DNA of 64,000 bases from Halictus rubicundus. Its lineage: Eukaryota > Arthropoda > Insecta > Hymenoptera > Halictidae. The stretch lies in assembly GCF_050948215.1 (NCBI RefSeq), contig NC_135156.1:15313257-15377256 (forward strand), written 5' to 3'. Position 1 is the stretch's first letter; each line of letters opens with the position of its first letter. Shown piece after piece: positions 9,911-21,113 of this stretch. A program made the translations under genes and the position numbers. The notes below the pieces were generated by a model, which was not told the origin of the DNA, did no database searches, and saw only the letters and a program-made list of their open reading frames with translations.

Positions 9911-12900
9911 AGGCAGAAAAAAGAAACAATCCGCGTCATGGGGCAAATCCTTTAAGTTCTATGACGTTCTCGTAAGTGCGACGGAAAATTCTATAATCAA
10001 CAAAACACTCCGTAATTTTTTCTTTCTTTGTCATTGTCAATAAGAACACGAAATCAAGGCAATAAATGAGCGTCGATTTAAAAGAATGTTCGTATCAGAT
10101 ACAAATAAACCTTCGGCAAATAAAAGGAGAACTATCTAAAATACCTGTAACAGAAACTCCGTTTTGTTATCTCTAATCAATTACCAATGATAATAAAAAC
10201 TCAAAAACACAGTGATAAGCCTGATTTAATATACAGTGTAGTGTTGTCTTGGCTTTAAAGATAATAAAATCTCAAATCAAATGACCTAAAAATATCTCTT
10301 GATTAATTATATCACTAATTGATACAGTTATGTAACAACGAAACTGATCTCCCTTTTTTTTTAATTATTTTTAACAGATGGGTTTTAGGTACTTTTTGGG
10401 AGGGTTACCGCCGAGATCTAGAAGTAGGAGATTTATACAAACCTCTGAAGGAACACAAAAGCAGCGTTTTAGGCTCGCAGATTACGAAAGCATGGGAAAA
10501 GGAAATGGAGGCCTACGAAAAACGGAAACAGCTCAGTGAAACGAAAAACGCCAATAGCAAAACGTACGATGTGAGAAGTAAAGTGAAGACGCCCAGTTTA
10601 ACGAAAGTGCTTATCAAATGTTTCGGCTTTAAATTATTGATGTACGGATTAATTTTAGCCGTAATGGAGATTTTACTCAGGTAAATAGAACGGCGGGTCT
10701 ACAGCTCAACATACAAATACGTAGACTAGTCTAAATATTATTTTAAGAGATACTAAAAGTATTTCTATTGCCTGTTCAGATTATCACAGCCCATGTTTCT
10801 TGGCCTCCTAATTCGTTACTACAATCAGAGAAAAGGTAGACACTATGTGCCCCTGCATAGTGTTGTACTGCCTCGAACACGCAACTCGTCTGAACCACAA
10901 GTTCACGAAGACGAAGATGCGACGAGATCGTTAAGTCCCTAAACTTCCTTGCCTTCTGTACCTATTGTACTAATTCTTTCACGCATCCTGTTTCTTAGAG
11001 ATACAATCACTAGACTGTGGATTTTATTCATTTATGACAAAAATGACTGGATACCGTGAAAACGCTTAAGGAATTGAAAAATCTTACTGTATTACCTCCA
11101 GCTGATTCAAATGATTGGGAAAAGAGCTGAACGTCTACGTGGCTTCTGTGTCTTGCAATTAATGCAGACAATCTTTATTTCGCGTGAAAATCCGCAGTCT
11201 AATAATTACCGTTGAAGTTTCCACGATAACCCATTAAACTTCGAGATGTTTGGTTCGTTTACCGTGTTGCGTAGCGTTTATTTAATCCCTCAGACGGTCG
11301 AGACCTTTTGCGACTTCATAAGCTGCACGCCTAGATCCTTTTAGTCTCTATTCGGAAATCCATATTGCAATATAATTTTGCTAAAGGCAAGTGCAATGGT
11401 GAAACTCTCAAAATTAATGACCTCGTGGCCACAATATGATAGTGAATTTAGTTTGAGATTTGAGCATGCTACCTCAGTGTGTATACACGTTGATCGTCCC
11501 ACTAATTTCGCTTTATTATATACAGGGTGCTACAGCCGATATTCCTTGGAAGACTGTTGAAATACTACAGCAGTCCCAATGAAATTACAAAAGAGGAAGC
11601 CTACTGGTACGCAACCGGCGTGATATTATGTTCAGCGTTGCTAATATTTGTCATTCACCCGTACATGATGGCCATCCTTCACATGGGCATGAAGATGCGC
11701 GTGGCTTGTTGCTCGTTGATATACAGGAAAGCGTTGAAACTCTCGAGGACAGCACTGGGCGAAACGACAGTAGGACAAGCGGTAAATCTGTTGTCCAACG
11801 ACGTGAACCGATTCGATGTAGCGATTATATTTTTGCATTATTTATGGATCGGGCCGCTCGAGACCGTTATCGTTATGTACTTTATGTACAGAGAAGTTGA
11901 AATATCGGCTATCATCGGGGTCGCAGTGCTATTGTTGTTCGTACCGTTGCAAGGTAAACACCATAATCTCCGTTATCGAATACAGTTTGGTTTGTCTAAC
12001 ATTCGATCCTGTGTACAATAGGTTGGTTGGGTAAAAAGTCTTCGATCCTGAGACTTAAGACTGCCATAAGGACGGACGAGAGGGTTCGATTGACCAACGA
12101 GATCATCAGCGGTATCCAGGCGATCAAAATGTACACCTGGGAGAAGCCTTTCAGCGCCCTGGTCGAGAGAGCAAGAAAGTAATTACACAATAGAGTAATC
12201 TGTTGCCCGGAAATAATCCAAGAACTTTTATATCGATTCTATGCGGAATGATTGCAGGAAAGAGATCAACGTTGTCAAGCTCACGTCGATGATCAGGGGT
12301 GTCACCATGTCTTTCATCATGTTCAGCACCAGGATGTCGCTCTTCATTACTATACTTGCTTACGTGTTATACCCTCATAAAATAACTGCCGAGAAGGTCT
12401 TCATGTTGACCGCCTATTATAATATTTTACGTCAGACGATGACTGTCTTTTTCCCGCAAGGTAAGCATCGTCAACTCTCATTAAAATAGTGAATAAACGA
12501 GTCTCTCGTGGGTTCCTCGAGAAATTTCTTGGACAATATAATTGCGAGTACGACTATTAAAACGAACGTTCGATCGCGCAGGTATAACGCAAATAGCGGA
12601 GGCGATGGTCTCCATAAAGCGTCTAGAAAAGTTCATGATGTACGATGAGGTCGAGCCCCACGACGAGGCGAATAAATGCAACAGCGTAGATTCGAGCACC
12701 GAGAAGAACAAAAGCGACTTGAACGGTACAACGAAAGAAGGGAACGACGCGACAGACAGGACAGACAGGACAGACAAGATTAACACGAACAACGGAAACT
12801 CCTCCATGGTTCTGAAGAATGTCTGCGCCAGGTGGATGGCCGACGAAGAGGAGGACACGTTGAAGAACATCAACATCGACTTGAGGCAGGGCGAGCTGCT

Positions 12901-15900
12901 CGCCGTGGTCGGCCAAGTCGGCGCCGGTAAAAGTAGTTTGCTCAACGTGATACTGAAGGAGCTACCGGTGAACAGTGGCACCGTACAAGTGTGTATCCTT
13001 ATCGCGCACCGACTGTTTACCGTGCGCGGTCTTCTAATGTTCTTTCATTTTATTCGCACAGATAAACGGCAAGATAGCGTACGCCAGTCAAGAACCGTGG
13101 CTGTTTGCCGGCTCTGTCAGACAAAACATACTATTTGGCAAGAAGATGGACACGTTCCGATACGATCGCGTGGTCAAGGTCTGCCAATTGAAGAGGGATT
13201 TCACTCTGCTGCCATATGGCGATAAAACCATTGTCGGCGAAAGAGGTATCAGTCTCTCTGGCGGACAGCGTGCTAGGTAATTACGATAACGTCGGCAGAT
13301 GAAACGAACCGTCGCTCATCCATCAATTTCTGCAGAATCAACCTGGCCAGAGCTGTGTACGCACAGGCTGATCTGTACTTGTTCGATGATCCGTTGAGCG
13401 CTGTCGATGCCCACGTGGGCAAGCACATGTTCGAGGAGTGCATCGACAGATTCTTGAGGGGAACCACCAGGATACTCGTGACGCATCAGCTGCAATACCT
13501 GCGGAACGTCGACAGGATCATCGTGTTGAAGGACGGCCACATTCATGCGGAGGGGTGGGTTTCGTTATTCAACTATTTCCTCTTAGCCCGTTGACGCACT
13601 TTACAAAAACATCTGAAAAAAATTAGGAACATTACTTTCGACGATACCTGACTACTGAATTTTTATAAAACTAGTATCTCTAAAATTTCTATGTTTCGAG
13701 ATTTCTAATTTTTGAAATACGTCTGCCTGATCTGAGAAATGTGACAAAAGTACACGTTAATAATCATGGTAACACGAAACTTGTGAAGTGATATAGCATG
13801 TATATATCTTTCTATCGTTCTTCACAGTTCTTACGACGAGTTGACCAGAATGGGAATAGACTTTGGAAGGTTGGCGGAGAACCAAGATCCCGAAGAAGAG
13901 GAACGAAAGCTATCGTCCGCCCCACCTAGCAGAAGCAACTCGAGGAATGCCAGTATTACGTCGTTAAGCTCATACATGAGTACCGGGACCGAGAAGCTGG
14001 ATCCTGTCGAGGTACTCATTCGATAAGTACATGGTACTAGTAACGCTGTGTTGAATCGCCGGGACAATTACAAAATCTTGTGTGACTTTTGCAGGTGGAA
14101 GAGACGCGTTCGAAGGGAAAAGTTTCCGGCGAGGTCTACTCGGGGTATCTGAAGGCAGGTGGAAACTGGTGCATCGTGCTCATAGTGTTCCTCCTGTGCG
14201 TGCTGTCGCAGTTAGCTGCGAGCGGCGGCGACTACTTTATCTCACAGTGGGTCAACATGGAAGAAAAATTCGTGAGCATCAACTTTTTCAACCGTCGGAA
14301 AGCGAACGCTTCTTATCGTTAACAGACCTCTCAGTGAATTGTCTTTTCAGGTAACAGATTACGACAACGGTACGCTGGAAGTGCATTGGGATAGCCCCAT
14401 CACTCGCGACATTTGTATATACTTGTACAGTGCTCTGACTGTCCTAACGATAGGCGTCACTCTGGTCCGTTCGTTCATATTCTTCTCGACATGCATGAAG
14501 GCGTCCATCAAGCTACACGACCGGATGTTCCGCAGCATCAGCCGCGCGACGATGCGTTTCTTCAACACGAACACGTCCGGTCGTGTTCTGAACCGATTTT
14601 CGAAGGACATGGGTGCCATAGACGAATTGTTACCCTCCGCGATGATTGACTGCATACAAATTGGTCTCAGTCTTCTAGGTATCATAGTGGTGGTAGCTAT
14701 GGCCAACCCGTGGCTATTAATACCCACAGTAGTCATAGGAATTATTTTCTATTACCTTCGAGTCTTCTATCTGTCCACCAGTCGAAGCGTGAAACGACTT
14801 GAAGGAGTCAGTGAGTATTTAGTATAAACGAAATAAAACATTGTAAGCATCGTAGGCTAACATCGATTGATTTCTAGCTCGATCACCGGTCTTCGGACAC
14901 TTGAACGCGACTCTCCAAGGGCTGCCAACAATTCGCGCGTTCGAGGCGGGCGAAATCTTGACGAAGGAGTTCGACAATCACCAAGACTTGCACTCGTCCG
15001 CTTGGTACATATTCATAGCGACCTCGAGAGCTTTCGGCTTCTGGCTGGACCTCTTCTGCGTCCTCTACATCGTCCTAGTTACGTACAGCTTCTTGATCTT
15101 AGAGGACAGCCTCGGCACAACACTCGGAGGCAACGTGGGTTTGGCCATCACGCAAAGTATCGGGTTGACTGGCATGTTCCAATGGGGTATGCGACAGAGC
15201 ACCGAGCTGGAGAACCAGATGACATCCGTCGAACGAGTGTTGGAGTACAGGTAGGTCTTCCAACGACCTAGCTACCTCGGTCCACACATCATATTGAGAT
15301 GAAACTCGTAGGGGCCGTAGGTGAGGGGGATAGGACTCTGAATATAAAATTTTAGCTGCGGGTCTTTATTAGTTTCCGAGATATGTCAGCATACTAGAAT
15401 CCCTCCAAATTTCATCTCGTACTATATCCAGATTTTCTTCCCGAAACTTCACGCATAACCCTTAACCCTGCGATCACCTTCTAGCAAAGTGGACAGCGAG
15501 CCGCCATTGGAAAGTACACCCGAGAAGAAGCCAAAAGACTCTTGGCCAGAGGAGGGCAAGATCGAGTTCAAGAACCTGTCGTTAAGGTACGATCCAGCGG
15601 AGGCTCCAGTGCTGAAGAGTTTGAATTTCGTCGTCAATCCTCAAGAGAAGATAGGCATCGTTGGTAGAACGGGCGCTGGAAAATCGTCCTTGATCTCGGC
15701 TTTGTTCCGGCTGACAGACCTGGAAGGCGTGATCGAGATAGATGGGGTGAAGACTAACGAGATCGGCCTCCACGACTTGCGTGGCAAGATCAGTATCATA
15801 CCTCAAGAGCCGTTCCTCTTCTCGGGCTCGCTGCGAAGGAACTTGGACCCTTTCAGCAGCTACAACGACGACGTGCTCTGGCAAGCGTTGGACGAGGTCG

Positions 15901-16566
15901 AGCTGAAGGAGATGGGTCTGGAGGCACACATAAACGAGGGCGGCTCTAATCTCAGTGTGGGACAACGCCAGCTCGTGTGTCTCGCTCGAGCTATCGTCAA
16001 GAATAACCCGATCCTCGTTCTCGACGAGGCTACGGCGAACGTAGATCCTCGCACCGACGAGCTGATTCAGGTGACGATCCGCAAGAAGTTCGCCCGGTGC
16101 ACCGTGCTGACTATCGCCCACAGGCTTAATACGGTCATGGACAGCGACAAGATCTTGGTGATGGACGCTGGTAACGCAGTGGTGAGTTTTTGGTAGACGC
16201 CATGTTGATTCTTCCTGGACAATACGGTAGTACTCTACTACAGAGGTGACAAACCTGTGAAACTTTTCTCGCCAATTTTGGGATTTCCGAGTATATTGGG
16301 AATCCTAAAATTTTGGAGAACCCTTCCTGATCCCGAATAAAATCCCCGACCCGTCCCAACCCGACATTTTCGGTTCTCGCACACCTCGGCTCTCCACTAA
16401 TTAAATGTGTGTATCATTGCAGGAATACGATGTTCCATATGTGTTGCTACAAAAGGGCAGCGGGTTCTTGCACAGCATGGTGAGCGAGACAGGTCCAGCA
16501 ATGGCGGAAGCCTTGAAGGAGGTCGCTCGTGAAAGCTACCAGAACCGCACGTCCACCGCTCTTTGA
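9895..16566 (+). CDS. ABCC4/MRP4-like multidrug resistance-associated protein, 14 coding exons
   Basis: Full ABC exporter of the ABCC (MRP) family, expected to pump organic anions and conjugates out of the cell at the plasma membrane using ATP. Coding exons: 9895-9971, 10378-10680, 11526-11953, 12022-12178, 12258-12460, 12582-12988, 13062-13276, 13336-13554, 13828-14011, 14095-14271, 14351-14810, 14878-15250, 15485-16181, 16423-16566. All introns are GT-AG and phases close to 1347 residues, close to human ABCC4 (about 1325). NBD1 has Walker A GQVGAGKS (~500-507), LSGGQ (~590-594) and Walker B LYLFDDP with Asp where a catalytic Glu would be, as usual in ABCC NBD1. NBD2 has GRTGAGKS (~1128-1135), LSVGQ (~1224-1228), ILVLDEAT (~1244-1251) and H-loop His ~1280. 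Two membrane domains precede the NBDs; there is no extra N-terminal TMD0, which is MRP4-type. The linker contains a short 10-base tandem repeat encoding DRTDRTD. Start chosen for its Kozak context and the family-typical NPL motif nearby. The gene resembles insect l(2)03659-type MRPs; exact orthology is untested. Confidence 0.95.
10780..10835 (+). CDS. Possible alternative or relic exon duplicating the start of coding exon 3
   Basis: A 56-base stretch between a TTCAG acceptor (ending 10779) and a GTAGAC donor encodes LSQPMFLGLLIRYYNQRK in the phase left by coding exon 2. The true exon at 11526 starts VLQPIFLGRLLKYYSSPN, so the two share QPxFLGxLxxYY with conservative changes elsewhere. Entry phase (2) and exit phase (1) equal those of the 428-base exon 3. 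Either could therefore be joined to coding exon 4 in frame, but using both would shift the frame. Inclusion instead of exon 3 would remove about 124 residues of the first membrane domain. If not spliced, the frame stays open to TAA near 10940. It may be a relic of a tandem exon duplication or a regulatory exon. Confidence 0.45.
11013..11199. mobile_element. Miniature TA-flanked element in intron, between exon 3 and its short copy
   Basis: The 187-bp stretch is bounded by TA on both sides and by inverted ends GACTGTGGATTTT and AAAATCCGCAGTC. Related fragments containing GACTGCGGATTTTATGC occur at about 21212-21305 and 40762-40860, and the other end recurs near 25480-25525. It has no coding capacity. 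The TA duplication suggests a Tc1/mariner-type non-autonomous element. Confidence 0.6.
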
Positions 16567-16918
16567 TTACCTTACAAGGAATCGACGAAGTTCCCGATTC
16601 GGACCCGTTACTTATAGGCTGTAGCTTCTAATTTTTAATTCGTACCCATTTTTCTACGAATATACCTGAAGATCGTTCAGGAGCCGAATTCACTTCAGGA
16701 GTCACACAATAATTCGCCATTTTGTCGGTTCTTTCAGCGGCCGAGTGCGCCGCGTTCCTGGATACAGTATTATCTTCTAGACTGTTTGTAACCGGTTCAT
16801 TGTCTTTGTACTCGGAAGTAATCGTAGCCTTCGCAGGCCGTCCTGCGGCTTCCTAAAATCGACTGCACTGTGTATACTATTTTTGTATATTGCACACGAG
16901 CGTACTTACACATACATA

Positions 16919-16950
<32 letters not shown>

Positions 16951-19900
16951 CATACAGAAACATACACACAGAGCACAACTAAGCGGGACTCGTGCGATTC
17001 GTTAGAGGAACGTTTTATACAGGATAAATGTTTTTCCGCCGCCCCGTTTGCGAGTCGGTGCTTAACAAATGGTACAAACGTTGTACTTCAGTCGGGAGGA
17101 CGGGTGATTTTTTAATTTCCTAATATAGAATTACTTTCGATCGATGATAGCGTACTATGTCGAAACAATTTTTATTAAAACACCGATGTATCAGCCTTAT
17201 GTACATAATCGCCGAGGAGTACGGAAACTCTTCGGCCCTCTCGCGTTTCCCTGAAGAAACGCGCACGCGGGCGAACACGTGATCCAGCAGGTCCGGCGCG
17301 TAATTTGAACTCGCGCGGGAAAACTCTTGGCCAGTTTTTTGTACTGCGTCGAAACGGTACAGGATATTTTTCCTTTTTTATTTTGTCCCTTTGTCGCGAA
17401 TGCTTCGAGGGAGAATAGAGTTATTCGATCATGTCGCGGTGCTATACTTCTCGTTCGTCGTGGAAACGTGTATTGTACCGGTCGGACGAGAATACGATTG
17501 CCTTACGTACAAGTGCCTATGTAATTGAATTGTTACAGAATGAAAAATATAGATGCGGAGCATTTTTTTATGCGTCTGAAAACGACCGAGCGGCTACGTT
17601 TTTTCCATTCACACATGATCCGTTCGTGAACGAGAGTGTCTTGGCAGTGTGTCTTGGTCTGTCGTAATCATAGAGTTAGAGAGAAAGAGGGCAACAGAGT
17701 CCGACGGTTTCTGGAAATATAAATATTCTCGTTTATTATCGGTTTTCACGAACAACAATGTTTTTTTTTTTGTTTTCTGTTGTCTTGCCACGAAGAGAAA
17801 CAGCAGACCCTCGCGACATTTTCATTTTCTCGTCTCGTTCGCATTCCCGCCGTCTCGCGGCGCAACCAATCAAGAGACAGCGGCTGTTGGCCAATAGCAG
17901 CGCAGATCGCAGCTTCGGCTGCTCCGGAGTCGCGCGCCGTTACGGTGGGACATATAGTGTACTGTTGTGAGGAGGAAAATAAAAATCATGAGAAAGAAAG
18001 AGAGAAAAGAATGGTGGATTATTTTTCTGTGAACGCGTCGAATCGTCACGTGTCGTAGATGTGTGCCTGTGCTCTATCGCTAAACGAACAAACGGGTTTC
18101 AACTTCTACATCTATACTCTGCTTACTCGGCTCGCAACGATCTCGCTCGCTCCTGTGTGGCGGGCTTTACTGTCCGCCTGACAAATGGCGAGCGCGTCCC
18201 CGCGAGACAAGTACACTAGTGTATCGTAATACTGACAGTAAAGAGATTACCATATGACATTAAAATTAAGCTCGCCTCGCGGATCTGTCTGCGCGACACC
18301 TAAAGTACACTTATACGCGATCAACGGCTAACATAATGCGCACGAGCGTATCGTGGGAACGCGGCTTAACAGGTAACCCATCTTAATCTGTTCGCACGCG
18401 CGGAACGTATCTCGCACACGCTCGCACGATCTATCTGTATAACGCAGTGTGTATATCGTATATTTTACACGTGTCCAGGGCGGTGTGGAATCGTGGAACG
18501 AGTCTCGTCGATTAAAACGGGCCACCCTGTAATACAATTACACGTAATAATCAGCTTAACCACTAGAACGACGGGATTATCGTTCAGGTTACGCGCCTCG
18601 CGCGGATATACAATTTCTCTAAGTCTTTCGCGAGCCGCGTCGCCGCAACCGATAATCCCTCCTGTATAAAAACAGACGCGTGTGTGTACCTATGCGTATG
18701 TATTGTTCGCCTTCGACTCGAGATTACAGCGATATGCAACAACAATAACGGCTAGATCAAAATCACTTGCCGTTTATTTGCGCTGCGGATGTTCATGCGT
18801 TCGTAGTTCCCGCGCGACTCGAACCGGAGTAAAAGAGAAATTTAAATAAATAAGTAACGCGATTATTATAATATGAAAACCGTACAATCGTTGACTCTTA
18901 TTAAATAATTTAAAATATCTGCATGAACATTCGCAGTTTTGTACAAACAAAAACGATGATTACAAATTTCAAACACATTGGCGGCATGGTTGCTAAGAAT
19001 GGTACTTTTGTCGCGTTCCGCTTTAATCTCTGTTCGAATCGACAATATATGTACATATATATATATATATACGAATATGTATGTATATCTATATATCCTC
19101 TCCCCCTTTTTACGTGTATATACAAAAACAGTATAAAATATCTACGTATTCGTTAGAGACTCGTGGACGCGCAGAATTGCGCGCGACCGGGAACGCGGGC
19201 TCGTCGAGCACGTGTACGAATGCATTCCGAACAACCGGTGGACCTTAAACGGTTATAAATAAAATACACGGCTAACTAAATAAATAAAGGAGCACCGATA
19301 TGTATCCAATATATACAAACAGAGAATGAAAAGTCCGTGCAATCGGCGAGCGACGTGACACACTTTCATCTCGTTTTGTTTCTGTCCTTTGTCTCGCCGC
19401 GATTTTAAGGCAGCCCTGTCCGGCGCGTTGGCCTCGGTCAGTAAACGTCTTGCAATTCGAACACGATTCAAAAAATGCGGCGCGAAATCTAGGACAGCAC
19501 TGTCTTAACGTTTTTCTCTCGCAAGACGGAAGACTGCGCTCGTTCATCCGTTTCCTCCTTTCTCAGCTTCATTTTTCAATCGGGGAAGAGATTTTACGCG
19601 ATAGAAAACAGGGGAAACCGCGAGAAAATGAAACGGTCGGCATCACAGGGAACTGCTTACCGACAGAGACGGACCCGTTGCGGATAAAACAGTTCTCGCG
19701 GTTACCGACGCTTCCTATAAAAAGTAATTTCTATAACACGCTCGGGCTATCCTCGGATTCGAATGTCGAGGAGCGTCAAATTCGAGTAAACTTTCTACTA
19801 AAAAAAAAAAGAAAAGAAAAAAAAACGAATTAAAATTCTACATCGTTAAAATCGCAAGGAAATGTTTTTCTTTTCAGGGGTGATTTAGAACAATCAGTCG

Positions 19901-20667
19901 CAGTCTTTTGAAACTCTCAAGATTTTCTTCGGCGTTTAAATCGAATTCTCGTGATTGTCGCGAAACGTTTCGCTGTTTAAGGGCGAACGAATGAAACGGA
20001 ACGTATCGTTTCGGTGCGTTTCGAGATCGAAGTGTTTCAGCCCCCGTTCTCCAATCCGAGGGATCAACGGTTATGGGATGTTCGTGTCGAATTCGGAACG
20101 GTCGCGATCGGGACGCTGGAATGCTGGTTTGCGAAAAGGATAAACGCGGTACCCGTGATCCTTCTCGATGGACGCCCGTTGGTCCGGCTCGTTCCGCGCC
20201 AAAATTTAACAGCAGGTTACCGGCCGTAAAACGGGCGTAACGGTTATAACCGGGGCCCTCGAAATGTAATTCGGAAATGGAACGCTTCCGTCGAGAGCGG
20301 TTCGAGAGTTGCACGGCGGCCGTTACCTCTTCCGGTAACGTTTTTCGAGCGCGCGCTCGCTTCGGGTGCGACTTTAACAATTCAGCTGCGAAGTCGTTGC
20401 CGAACATTGGCGAAACTCGCGCGTGCACTTCGCCGATTCGAGAACGGTTTCCTGCGGAACTTCGAAAATCGACGAACTTTCGGTCGCCGTGACTGTCGTT
20501 TGCGATTCTCGCACCTCTCCGTGCGATCTGTTCTCGAATACCCAACGCGAGCAACGGCAATTTCTCAAAGCGATTTCCCACTCGTCTCCCGATGACCGAG
20601 GAAAGGAAGAAACGGAGGAACCGATTTTAGTCGATGTTCCACCGATTACTTTCGCGAGAACCCCATT
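16567..20667. other. Convergent 3' region between the transporter and the Ig-TIR gene
   Basis: This 4.1-kb interval separates two facing stop codons and should hold both 3' UTRs. A plus-strand AATAAA lies at 17978-17983. Reverse-strand AATAAA occurs at 18773-18778 and 17169-17174. A TA/CA microsatellite is at 16916-16951 and another TA-rich run at about 19048-19070. A 235-codon minus-strand frame (19874-20581) lies just past the receptor stop and looks like a chance frame in GC-rich DNA. Which poly(A) sites are used cannot be told from sequence alone. Confidence 0.4.
16916..16951. repeat. TA/TG microsatellite in the transporter 3' region
   Basis: A short TG run followed by an alternating TA run of about 23 bases. 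Confidence 0.85.
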
Positions 20668-21113
20668 TTACACCAACACTTCGAGGCTCTCGCGCGATCG
20701 TGCTTTTTGTTGACCGCATTTCCCGTTCGCTTGGACAATCATGGCGACCGATTGACATCCGGTATCGTTGGCGATCGGTCGAACAGGTGGCATCGCCAGT
20801 CGGAGCTGGTACCAGAACTTCCGGTTGTTTGCGCCGCCGGTGGTGCCGCCGCCCTCTTCCCAGGTCAAGATCTTCAGACGATCCAGCGACAGTTCACCGG
20901 TGTCGTTGCAGCCTCTGGTCGATCGTTTCGCGATCGTCGTCACGCTGGGCAACTCTTTCGTTGCCACCACTATCGATCGCGTTGCCAGCGACGATATTTG
21001 CTTCAGAACAGCACCGACACTCGTCTCGTTCCACACGTTGGCCAGGGAGGCTGGGCTCAGGACTATGATCACTCTGCGGCTGGATGCTGCGTGGGGCCCG
21101 ATCTCCAAACCCC
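20668..21113 (-). CDS. Ig-TIR terminal exon: TIR strands C to E, box 3 and C-terminal tail
   Basis: After TTTTAG the exon encodes GLEIGPHAASSRRVIIVLSP, matching the SRR-x-I-V-L-S segment of IL-1R-family TIRs. It then gives LKQISSLATRSIVVATKELP, LKILTWEEGG and box 3 RKFWYQLRLAMPP (family FWxxLxxAMP). A tail of about 40 residues ends SLEVLV and a stop at 20668-20670. The spacing from box 1 to SRR is within about two residues of IL1RAPL as I remember it, so no exon seems to be missing. Confidence 0.8.

Noticed and set aside
11378..11560. Small frame just upstream of coding exon 3
   Set aside because: It runs through the acceptor at 11525 in a different frame from the transporter, so it is a shadow.
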